The notes below the pieces were generated by a model. The model ran no database searches. It was not told the DNA's origin and saw only the letters and a list, made by a program, of their open reading frames with translations. This document shows, one piece after another, positions 34,453 through 45,216 of a DNA stretch of 64,000 nucleotides (position 1 is its first letter; the number at the start of each line of letters is the position of its first letter). Source of the stretch: Eledone cirrhosa. Taxonomy: Eukaryota; Mollusca; Cephalopoda; Octopoda; Eledonidae. The DNA lies in NCBI GenBank assembly GCA_964016885.1, contig OZ024743.1, forward strand, positions 15,653,972-15,717,971, given 5' to 3'. Position numbers and translations under genes: made by a program.

Positions 34453-37160
34453 CATCATCATCACCGTTTTAGGTGCCGTTCTTACATGCTAGCATGGGTT
34501 AGATGGGTTGTCTTGTGCGCAGTGTCCAGTCGGCTAACCATGTCTTGCTCATACGGGAACTGATTTTGGCTTGTTTTCTACAGCTGGATGCCCTTCCTAA
34601 CACCAACCTCATTTACAGTGAGTGCTGGGTGCTTTTTTTCCGTGGCGCCTACAAGTCCACTTTACAGTGTCGGCTGGGTGCTTTTTTGCTGTGGCACCTC
34701 CACGACCACTTTACAGTGAGAGGGGGTGGGGGCATATTGTCAATATGCTTCAGCTTCAACTTGTACCCGTGGGAAGTCGTGTCTTCTGTATTACTGCGTG
34801 ACGCCAGAGGTCACAGTCGTATGTCATTGCTCTTGAGAGGTGCAATTGGGTAATGTTGCCTTTATCACCTAATCCCAGGTCTTCTTAGGTCTCCCCACTC
34901 AGCGGCTTCCATTGACTTCTAGTGCTCTGCACCTTTTAATGCAGCTCTCATCCTTCATATGCATCAGATGTCCATACCAATGCAACCTCCTCTCCTGCAC
35001 ACAGCATTTTATTCCTCTTATGCTCAGTCTATCTCTCAACTCGTTTATGCTTTACTGTTCACGTATATTACTATTACACATCCATCGGAGCATGCAAGCT
35101 TCGTTTCTTTCTAATCTAGGCAAGTCTTCTACAGAGAGCACCCAGGTCTCACTACCATGTAACATTGCTGTTCATATACATGCATCATACGGTCTGCCTT
35201 TCATTTTGAGGGAAAAGCCTTTTGCAGCTAGCAGTGGCAGTAACTCTCCGAACTTCTTCCATCCCGTTCTTACCCTAGTTATTGTACTTTCTGAACACCC
35301 ACCTCCACTGCTAATTCGGTCACCTAGGTAGCAGAAGCTGTCTACTGTTTCTAAAGAGCCCTCCTAGAGTTTGGTGGTGCTTGTTTCCTGTGGCCATTTG
35401 CTGCTTGCTGTCCCAGCGCAGCTGTACATATGAAGCCTATATTCTTAGTTAAGCTTCCTGAGATCCCACTACATCTCTTGTGTACACATTGTTTGCATTT
35501 GGGGCAGAGGATGGCGTTGCTACCTTCACCTTTCCTACATACTAAGCAAGGCTATTTCCCTGAGGGGTTTTGGGTTCTGTTTTCTTGTCTACTTACGAGG
35601 ACCTTTGTCTTTGTCAGGTTAAATTTGAGACCCTTTCTTTCTAGTCCCTGCTTCCATGTTTGGAATTTCTTCTCTAGTTCCACCATAGATTCAGCTATAA
35701 GTGTGAGATCATCTGCATATAGGAGCTCCCATGGGTATCTGGTCTTAAACTCTTCTGTTATTGCCTGCAAAACTATGATGAACAGAAGGGGGCTAAGAAT
35801 AGAGCCCTGGTGGACACCGACCTGTATGCAAATTTCCTCGCTATAGTCGAATGACAGGTAGAGCAGCTTACTTTTAGCTAGGTACTTTTCCTGTAACTGC
35901 CTCACAAGGAAGAGCTCATCAGTTGTGCCTTTGCCTGGTACAAACCCAAATTACATCTCATCTAGTTTCCCCCAGTCCCTAATCAACTGTGCTATAACTC
36001 TTTTCATTACTTTCATGACCTGGTCCATCAGCTTTATACCTCTATAGTTTCCTCTATCTAGTGCATCACCTTTACACTTGTAGCAGTTGACAATGCTGCT
36101 GCTGCACCAATCCTTTGGTATAACACCTTCTAGTATTACCTGGTTAACAATATGTGTGGTTATGGTGTGACCTACCAACCCAGATGACTTCAGCATCTCG
36201 GCAGCTATACCCGGTGGACCGGTTTCTTTCCCTGTCTTCATATCTCTGATTGCCTTACTTACTATGCTGCTGCTGACTTGTACTGCTGGCGTCTCTATAG
36301 CGTCCACTTGGGGTAGGGTCTCCTTTTCCCCATGCATTCTCCTCATTTAGTAATCTTTCATAATGGCTCTTCCACGCAGCTTTCTTCTCAGCACTTGTGA
36401 GGGCAAGCTCACCTTTATCATTCCGGATACACTTCTCTCCAATGACATCACAATTCTCTCTGACACATTGCTTCGCAATCTTGAACACCTCCTGTTCTGG
36501 TCCTCACATTGTAAAACATGCTTGAATTTTCTAACCTCCGCTTCCCTTCTAGCTAAATATATTTGTCACCTAGCATCCCTCCAGGTCCCTATATAATATA
36601 CCCTGCTCCTCACGTTCTTCCATTCTTTCCATGCCTGTCTCTTAGCCTTAACTGCCTCATCTACCTTATTGTTTCACCACCAAGTTACTCTCCTCCTCCC
36701 GCTCCAAACACAGATCTCGTCCATCACCTTTAGTAAGTTATTTTTTAGAAACTCCCAGTGCTCTTCTACATTGAATGTCTCTATCTGTTCTTCTTTACTG
36801 CCATAGGTGTCGAGTAAAATATTTTTAAATCTGTTACTGTGTGAGGGGTCTTTCAGCTTCCAGATCTTTCTTCTCCAGGTTGCCTTCTGTTTCCAAGTTT
36901 GTCTAGTTTTGACAGTGAGTTCGCTGACAACTAAGGAAGGCTTTTGTGTTTACATCCCTCCATCTATCATGCCCTCTGATGAGGATAAAATCTATCTGAC
37001 TAGAATGCTCCCCTGATCTATAGGTGATCAGATGGTTGTTGGGTGTTTTGAAGTTAGTGTTACATATCGACATGTCATTGGCATCACAGAATTGTAGAAG
37101 CCTGAAGCCTTCTTCATTTCTTGTGCCAAACCCGTGGCCTCCATGGACTCTATAGAAGTA
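34453..37160 (-). pseudogene. Decayed LINE-R copy with 3' UTR, 5' truncated
   Basis: The low-coordinate end has the CAT tail and 3' UTR blocks. From about 34,858 upward the minus strand encodes the LINE-R C-terminus, PHD-like finger region, RT (LLYADDLTLIAES near 35,700), linker, and the C-terminal part of the endonuclease. Homology stops near 37,155, inside the endonuclease at about residue 240 of the intact protein. Frames are repeatedly shifted and a segment is missing around 35,850 (LYLSFDYSEEI skips the AFDR block), so it is dead. It belongs to the older subfamily shared with 1-705. Flanking DNA at 37,150-37,200 repeats 'agaagtatgttgtttaatat' in near-duplicate. Confidence 0.88.
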
Positions 37161-38371
37161 TGTTGTTTAATATTCTATAGAAGCATGTTGTTTAATATCC
37201 TCTTCTAATTAATATCCACCTTAACTTTGATATATATTTTTCTAGCACGAGCAAGTCAAAATTTTCACTGACTGAAACCGGTCCTACCCTTTAAAAGATT
37301 TTCTGTTTTTCCATGATAAAATTCTATTAGCATTTTTTTACTGCTTTTTTTACTTAATATATATCTACTCAAGGTCACTTCTCACTATTCTCTCTCTCTC
37401 TCTTTCATATATATATACAGAGAGAGAGAGAGAGGGGGGGAGAGAGAGAGAATTACACACATACACACAAGTATATACATATCGTACATTCATTAAAAAT
37501 CTGTATCAAATTAGCATTAAATGCTCACCAGCTTTCACCTATAAAGCCATCCACTGTTATATGTGTTAATCAATGCATGATAAATGAATGCCTATCATTC
37601 AGTAAGAATTGCTATCAGTAGTAAGTTACATCAAAGCAGATAATTGCAAGAACATGTATCATCTGTTGATGAGTTAATTACCCTCGTTGTCTGCAATTGG
37701 ATGTCTCTGTAGAACACTGACATTGTTTTCCCCGAGCTGCAAGAACAAGAACAAGTTCAATCAGATGCTTAGCATTATTGATTAGTTTCCTATTAGATGA
37801 AATAACCAATCAGAGCATTGAAAGAAATTTCATATAGCTAAGTTGTTCCGTTCGATATTTATTGAGCGTTACTATTTAGTGGAAATCTTTTCATTTATAT
37901 ATTTATGGATTTTTTTTTGTTGTTGTTGAAATTTATTTATTTATTGTTATATATTTTTATTTGAAGTGTCTGCTATCGGAGGAATCTCGGGTGCCATTTC
38001 ATTAGTTACGAAGTATGTTTGGTGATTAATGGTTTGACAGTGGGACTGTATTTATTGTGTTCACAGAAAGAGAAGATTATGAACAGATGATATAATTACG
38101 TTGGAAATTACGTTGGAAAACTAATTAAAAGCACAATGGTATTTCGTTCCACATCCTACCCTTGCTACGTCTGATTTCAGTTATGATCTTACATATAATT
38201 CTCATTATTAAAATCTCCTTGCTAATTATTATTAGCTAAGAACATTAACAACAATAACAATAAAGGATGTCTTAACAAAATATAGGGATGTAATTAAATA
38301 TTAGAAGGAATTTTGTCCATTGCTCTTTTGACAAGTCTGGCAATCAATGACTTATGCCATCAACTATTCTA
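37161..38371. other. AT-rich non-coding; compound CT/TA/GA microsatellite
   Basis: The CT-TA-GA block at about 37,390-37,451 includes a run of G. The remainder has no gene or repeat that I recognise. Confidence 0.5.
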
Positions 38372-38585
38372 GCATAACAATAATATTAATAATGGCCATC
38401 AATTTTGGGGGATGGGAAAGTCGATTAAATCGACCCCAGTGCGTGACTGGTACTTTATTTTATCGACCTCGTAAGGATGAAAGGCAAAGCTAACCTCGAC
38501 AGGATTTGAACTCAGAAAGTAAAGGGCTGTAACTCTATGCTGCAAAGCATGTTGTCCGACGCACTACTGATACTACTAATCCTAA
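38372..38585 (-). mobile_element. tRNA-derived SINE, (TTA)n tail
   Basis: On the minus strand it has a tRNA-like head with a B-box-like GAGTTCAAATCC, then 'tttgcctttcatccttacg', 'aaagtaccagtc', and an ATT-rich tail at the low-coordinate side (38,376-38,396). It matches the SINE body at 54.5 and 60.1 kb, with an extra 'gattaaatcgacccc' block. It joins directly to a second copy. Confidence 0.75.
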
Positions 38586-38800
38586 TAATAATAACAATAA
38601 TGGTTTCTGACTTAAGCACAAGGCCTACAATTTTGGGGGAGAAGAAATTCGATTAAATCGGACATAGTTTGTGACTGGTACTTTATTTATTTGATTGCAT
38701 AAGGATGAGAGGCAAAGCTAACCTTGGCGAGATTTAAACTCACAATATAAAAGGCTGTAACCCTATGCTTAAAACTCTGTTGTACAAAATACTACCTTTA
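38586..38800 (-). mobile_element. tRNA-derived SINE, second diverged copy
   Basis: Same order of blocks as the neighbour at 38,372, more diverged ('gatgagaggcaaagctaacc', 'gatttaaactcac'). Its (TTA)n tail abuts the head of the first copy, so the two sit in the same orientation in tandem. It is followed at 38,820 by the T1 LINE tail. Confidence 0.65.
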
Positions 38801-38824
38801 CTGGCAATCCCACACCGTTACAAT

Positions 38825-38862
<38 letters not shown>

Positions 38863-39114
38863 TTTCTTTATTAACCACAAGGGTTTACATAAAGTAGACA
38901 TTAAGGACAGTGCAGGACAATACAGGACGGTACAAATGGGCATTTCTGTGTGTAAAAAAACAAAAAAAACAGAGGGTGTAACAAAAAATAACAATGAAAA
39001 ATTCCCCAATAGGGGGGAGACTTCGGAGGGACATTTGTGGAGAAAGCCCAGTAAAAGGCCACAATGACCCTGACCACCAAGGCAAGTGCCCTCTCCCAGT
39101 TTTCCACCTTTAAT

Positions 39115-42100
39115 TTACAGATATATACTCAGAGTAGGCCCATTCACTCGGGCCATTCTTGCTTCTCTCACCCATCTTTCAACAAAATGCTGGGAAGAAA
39201 GCACTTCCCTCTCTACTCTGATTTTCCTTTTCAAATGAAATTTGAAAAAGTCAATCAGAGCATCACCGAAGAGGTAAGTACTCGTCTTCACCCCTTTCAA
39301 ACGTGTCCACCATACTATCTCTTTCGCCATGGCCACCAGACAGATAAAAACTGCCTGCCCTTCCCGGCTAAAGGAGGAGGGCGGGGCAATCCTCACGATG
39401 GACTCAGATGATAGCCGGAACCGTCCTAAACGCAACAGCAGGTGTTCGACATAAACCCACAAATCAGCAATTTTCGGACACTGGACGGGTGCGTGCAGGA
39501 CGGTCTGTCGCCCTGCGCGCATCTCGGACATGCATGGCTGATGGCACCTCCATGCCTGTAGAGTTTATCCTGAACTGGCAAGGCTCCTCGGTAGCACTGC
39601 CAGGCTAGAGATTTCTGGAGGTTGTCCATAGGCCCTGGCCCGAAAGTTCTTCTGAAGAGATTGGCTAGTTGATTTTCGTCGACGCCTAGAGTTTCTCCAA
39701 GTACGTCGTCGCTCTTCCCCTCCACTAATCCTCTATAGAACGCCGAGGTGGAGTTTCCACCGATCACATTGCCCGATTGGTCGAGGGCTGTGAGCGCCTG
39801 AAGACATTCCAGTCTCCAGGCGCTCCTTCTCGGTCTTCGCTTGACCCAGGACAGCAGCTCCGTCAAGGAAACGAGCTGGGGAAATACGTGTCTAGCAAAT
39901 GGCGACCACACCTGATCACCGTCGAGGAAGAGGTTGAGATGTCGTAGCCTGAGCGCGTGTCTGCGCATCATCAGTCACGGCATTCCCAGCCCTCCACGTA
40001 GCGGGTGTTGACAGCAGATGGACTGCCTGACCATCGGAGCGCGTCCCTTCCACAAAAAGCGAAAGAGCAAACGCTCCAGCGCAGTCAGGCGGGGCTTAGG
40101 ACAAGGTACGACGGTCAGGCGGTAGCAGATGACAGACGCGATGTACGTGTTAGCCACCTCCGCTCGACCTTTCAGGGATAGCTTCCTCTCCGCCCATTTC
40201 TGGGTGAGAGAATCCACCCTGCTCGTCACCTCGTCCCAGTTTTTGTCCGTCTGGAGGTCCGGACCGAACCAGACCCCTAGCAATTTAACCGGTCCGTCCG
40301 TCCAGCGTCCGACGACGCTGTTGGACGGCATGGACCTGCCTCTCCAGGTGCCGAGCTGCAGGCCCACTGACTTTTCCTGATTGATCATTGCTCCTGTCAC
40401 CGCTTCGTATTCTCTTAGTGTAGTGCCGATCGCCTCGATGTGTTTGGCGTTCAACACCACTACAGTGACATCGTCCGCATATGCTGACACGGATCTTCCG
40501 CATCCTAGTTCGTGCGGGACGCCCCTCAACGTCTCCAGTTTGTGCAGTAATGGCTCGAGAGTCTATACGTACAAGAGGGACAAGAGGGGACATCCTTGGC
40601 GGACCGAGCGCATGATGTTGAACGGTTCCGAAAGGTGACCGTTCACTCTCACCACAGAGCAGATGTCGCTGTGCATGGCAGCGATCCAGCCTCTGAAGAC
40701 GGGCCCAAAGCCAGCCGCCCTCGGGACTGCCGCTAGGTAACGATGGTCGACCCTATCGAAAGCTTTCGACTGATCTAAATTGATCAAGACCCACCCGTGC
40801 AGGGTTCCCTAGCTACCCTCTCTACGATGTATTGCAGGAGGTGGAGGTTGTCGTGGATGGATCTGTCGGGAATGCGCATGTCTGCGCCTCTCCCACCAGA
40901 CCACCAACGACAAGCGCCAACCTCTTTGCTAGCACATTGGCCAAAATCTTGAACTCTGTGTTTAGCAGAGTTATGGGCCTGAAATTATCTATGTTATCCC
41001 CCTTGTTTGGATCCTTTCTCAGCAGTGCCACCGCTCCTCGGCTCACAGAGCTGGGAATTTTTTTCCCGTTCTGTTGCCAGTTGCAGTAGTCGTCCGCCAA
41101 GAGGCCTCCGAACAAGTCTGGCATCTGTACGTAAATTTCATAGGGCAGACCATCCAAACCAGGCGATTTACCCCTTGTGCAGCCAGTCATTGCCTCCCGT
41201 ACTTCAGCGGCTTTTATCGGCTTTTCGCAACACTCCGCCTCAGTGGCCGAGAGCCGCAGCAGTCCGTCGAGGTAGACACTAAAGTCCATCCCTCGACCCG
41301 GCCCACCGCTGCCCCCGAACAGCTGAGCGAAGTGTCGCTGAAAAGCTTCACACATTTGCCCGGGATCGAGTAGCATGCGCCCGTCGTGGTCCACCAAAGA
41401 CCGGATCGTGGCTTTGTTGGCACGACGCGCCTCCGTCACTCGGGCCCATTGAACGGCTTTCGTCCCCTCGTGTCTGAGAGCACGCACCCTAGCTCTGACA
41501 ACGCAGCCTTCGTGCTTTGCATTGAAGAATTGGTCAAGGGCCAATTTCGCCGCAAGCACGTCGGTCGCGATGCCTTTGCTAAGCCCCTCGTCTAATTTTG
41601 TAACTAGTTCTCCCTCTGCTCTATTTTTCTCTATTGCTAAAGCCTTACTAAACCTAATCGATTCTATTCTAATCGCTCTTTTCAGAGCAAACCTCCACTT
41701 GTGTTGACGATGGCCCCATCAACGCCCGCTTAACTAGTTCGCTAATCCGGTCTCTGTAGGCCTTGTGCGCTGGTAAGGACGCGTTTAGCTTCCAGTAGCC
41801 GGGTCCTCGTCGATGAAGCCTATCTAAGTCAAGCACACAGATCACGAATTTGTGGTTCGTGTAGCTGACTATCTTGAATTGTGGACAGCCTATGCTAGAC
41901 CTATCTATTTCCCTACAAAATACTCTATCTAGATATTATCTGGATGACCCTACGCGATTTGTCCAAGTCCACATTGGCACATTCGGGAAATCCTATCGGT
42001 ACCTGTCAGACAGTTCAAAATTAGAACTGGTTGGTGAGGCTCTTGCACCCTCCACCCCTATCCGCTAATCCCACACAGTCCCACCGTGCATCTAAGATCC

Positions 42101-42533
42101 CGTTCCAGTCGCCCACTAACACCAAAGAGCGAGACCTTCTAAGAAAGGTCTCCAGACGCCGGAAGAAATCAGGCCGCCCTGATCCTGTCGGGGCATAGAC
42201 GGCCACTAGCCTGAAAGCTTGCCCGTCTCCGCTGGTCACGTCCAGCACCACTAACTTACCCTCTGGGTCCAGGAAGATGGCCCGTATGGCGAGATCCAAA
42301 CCTCTCCGAAAAAGCACAGCAACTCCCCCCCCCCCCGATCCAGGACGGCTGGGAGATGCGTACACATCCTAGCCGCCGAAGATCGGTGCGAAGGCCCGTG
42401 CTTCGGAGATTCTGGTCTCGCTGATGGCCACTACATCTATGTTTAGTGACCTGAGGTCGTTGAGCAGGTGACCCTGCTTCCATGGCGACCCCAAGCCACG
42501 CGAATTTATGCTGCCTATTCTGAGTGAGGTCAT
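39115..42533 (-). pseudogene. T1 ORF2: APE endonuclease / reverse transcriptase, frameshifted
   Basis: Starts MTSLRIGS in homology with T4 (57,871). Read across frames: an endonuclease with GDWNGI and a TDHKF-like end, a helical linker (LALDQFFNAKHE), RT with SKAFDRVDHRYL near 40,760 and YADDVTVV near 40,485, then a C-terminal zinc knuckle region around CPRC (near 39,520). A run of 12 C at 42,325-42,336 in the endonuclease is longer than in T2 and T4 and shifts the frame. Other shifts lie near 40,550, 40,800 and 39,500. Length of about 1,140 codons is right for a complete ORF2. Long plus-strand frames here are antisense shadows. Confidence 0.82.
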
Positions 42534-42568
42534 GTTTAAAATAGAGTGGAAATGATGGGAAAGACCAC

Positions 42569-44715
42569 TTACCGTACTTTTCGTAGAGGAGGGATTGTTT
42601 TTCCATCCCTTTTCACTTGATCGTCTGGTGAAGGGACCGTTGAATCGTCCCTTCGGCTGGTCGTCGGCACTTCTATGAGTATGTCCGAATATACTCTTCG
42701 ATTGAGAGTCCCTCCTAGGTATCTGAAATCACCAACTGCGTTGGGGAATTTCGTTTTAATGTTTGTGTATTGTTTCTGTGCTATTTTTAGCAGTCTTATG
42801 TTAGTTGGCGTTTTGATCGGTGCTGGTATTATGTAGTCGTGTTGTGAAATGTCTGTGTTCAATTATGTAAGTCATTAGTTTCTTGTTGTGTGTATTTATT
42901 GCCGTGCATTTGTTTTTCTGGGGGTGGGGTGGGGTTCTGCTATTTTCTTGTCGTTGTTGCTGGGTGTGTGTGTTTTGTTGTTGTGTTTGCGATGTTGGTG
43001 CTTGTGGTGGTGGTGTTGAAGCTATTGTTGTTGGCGGTGGGGTTGTCGCCAGTGGTGATGGTGGTGCTAGTGTGGGTGGTGATGGTGTTGGTGGTGTTGC
43101 TGCTGTGAGTCACTTTGCAGTAGCCTTGACCCTTTTTTTCATTTCTTTCCTCCCTTTTCGAAGGCGACGATGCGTTGCTTCTGCGTTTGTGCCTTCGTAC
43201 GACCTTTTGCCATCCCTCTCCCACCTCACACTCCATGTCTGATTCTGTGAGGTCGGGGAGGGGTACCAGCTCCACTCTTTCACTTGTTGTTGTTGGTGAA
43301 TTTTGCACTAGAGTCTCTGTTGCAGCTGCATTTGGTATTGCTGTTGTTGTTGTTAATACTTCCACTGCTGCTGCTGATTTTGATTTCCGTGGCGTGGGTA
43401 TGGGTGCCACGGACCTATCGTTTCTGGTTGCCGCTTGTCCTGTTGCTGGTAGCCGTGGAGCCGGTTTCGTAAGGAGGGGGGTTTTCTCCTTTCTCAGGGT
43501 CTTCTCGTTGCAGAAGGCCCTGAGGTGAGTCTTCGATCCACAGTGAAAGCATTTCGGGCGTTTGCCCTCAACACTTATGGGCAGTTGAGTGCCGTTATCG
43601 AAGTCTATCACATCCGGGATAGCTTCGATGCACTCCTGGTTGGTTTGGATTAACATCTCAATGGAGGTGCCGACCCAATCTTCTCTTACTTTTTTCTGTA
43701 CTTGCAGTACAGTTGTTTTGTCCTCGATTCCGACGAGGACAGACGCGGCTAGACAAGAAGGGGCCATCCCGGGGGGAGGGGGTCAGTTTGACCCTTATAA
43801 TTTTTTGCCCGCAGTAGGAGGGCACCAACACCATTTCCTCGCTCCTTAGGGTCACTAAGGATTGAGCCTTTGCCTCCTGGGGTGTGGCAAAAAGTACGTC
43901 TACGGTGGCATATTTGTTGCCTCGGGTGATGTGCGTTTTCCGGTGCCACACAGACCCCAACCTTTTTGTATTTGAGTCTCTGTGGCTCTTTCAACCCTAC
44001 GGGATTTTGTACTTACTGTACGGTACGTGACCGTACAGTGCTGTTGGGTTTCGAAACATTTTTCGGCTGCCTTGCAGATTGCTCGGTGTCCACTTTTTGT
44101 CACCATCTTCTTCGCTTCCTCTAATTCCTCATTTGTTATGAGGATGGTTTCCAGGTTCTTTGCGATACCTGCAAACGAGATTGGTTTTTCTTTGCTGCTG
44201 TTGTTGTTGTTGTTGTCGTCAGAGCTGCTGTTACTTTTGTTGTTGCTGCACGTACTACGACTACTGCCGCCGCTGTTGCTGTGGTTGTTGTTGTTGTTGC
44301 TGCTGCTGCTGTTGTTGTTGCTGCTAATGCTGTTGTTGTTTATGCTGCTGATGATGCTGTTGCGACTGCTACTGTTGTTTTCCTTATCACTGTTGCTGCT
44401 GTTATTACGGCTGCTACTGCTATTATTCGTGACGTCAGACGAATGAAATGGGTTTTCGTATTTCCCGCACACCTTTTTCGTCGTTGTCGTCGTCGTCGTG
44501 GAGAAATCTTGCACGCTTTGCACGTGATTTTTCTTTTTTGGCGTCGCTTGCGAAAGAGAAGGGAGGGAGAGAGACACATTTAGAGAAGGGAGGGAGAGAG
44601 ACACATTTAGAGAAGGGAGGGAGAGAGACAATCTTCTCTCTGCTGTAGTGACGATTGAGGAAGAAGAAGACGGAATGAGTGGGAGTGATCTATGAAAATT
44701 CTTTTTCGTTGCCAT
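42569..44715 (-). pseudogene. T1 ORF1: N/S-rich RNA-binding protein with CCHC knuckle
   Basis: The start is MATKKNF (44,715). The first ~170 residues are dominated by Ser and Asn runs, followed by a conserved block with EEAKKMVTKSGHRA. After a frameshift near 43,900 comes a domain with ATVDVLFATPQEAKAQS and LVPSYCGQK, possibly RRM-like. Then follow a C-x2-C-x4-H-x4-C knuckle (CFHCGSKTHLRAFC), a Thr/Pro/Asn-rich tail, and a C-terminal block FPNAVGDFRYLG ending near 42,569. ORF1 proteins of such LINEs coat their RNA. The order of parts agrees with T3 and T4. At least two frameshifts break it. Confidence 0.78.
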
Positions 44716-44764
44716 GTTGTTTTTTTGTTTAAAATAAATATTGGGCACAAAACCCTAATAAGCG

Positions 44765-44792
44765 GTTATTTGACCCTGAAGGGCCAAATAAC
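44765..44792 (-). promoter_or_regulatory. 5' UTR hairpin of T1
   Basis: Arms gttatttg (44,765-44,772) and caaataac (44,785-44,792) pair fully; an A/C mismatch and an inner CCC/GGG stem close a TGAA loop. It lies about 50 nt upstream of the ORF1 start. Equivalent hairpins are at 49,203, 54,326 and 59,874. Confidence 0.6.
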
Positions 44793-45216
44793 AGGGAGAA
44801 AGACCCCTCTCACGAGGAGGAGGGTGTTTTTGTCTACAAGTTGGTTAAAGTTTTAAACAATTTACAATACCTTACAGAGCCGAGCCTCCGTCAACCATAG
44901 CATTCAATAATAATAATAATAATAATTTCTTTATTGGCCACAAGGGCTGACATCAAGAAAAACATTACAGACGGTACAGGATGGAACGATGTGGGTTTTG
45001 TGCGTGTAAATATTTGTATTATTTGTATAAGAAAGGAAAAAAAGGACATAGAAACATATATATATATAAACAATAAAAATGAAAATTGAAACAATGAAAA
45101 ATTCCCCAATAGGGGAGAAGCCTCCGAGGGTTACTCGTGGTGAAAACCACACAAAAGACCACGGCCACCCTGACTATCAGGGCAAGCGCCCTCTCTCAAT
45201 TTTTCCATCTCTCAAA

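Larger units (their letters stand above)
38820..44906 (-). mobile_element. LINE T1 (Tx1-like), near full length, two ORFs
   Basis: Complete layout on the minus strand: 5' UTR of about 190 bp (44,906-44,716), ORF1 (44,715-42,569), a 35-nt gap, ORF2 (42,533-39,115), a 3' UTR with a small CCCC-AATA-GGGG stem near 39,004, and a (TTA)n tail (38,860-38,820). Two ORFs, a CCHC knuckle in ORF1 and ORF2 motifs such as SKAFDRVDHRYLAAV resemble Tx1-type LINEs; the clade is inferred from recognised motifs. Frameshifts in both ORFs make it inactive. Its sequence is closest to T4. Confidence 0.85.
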
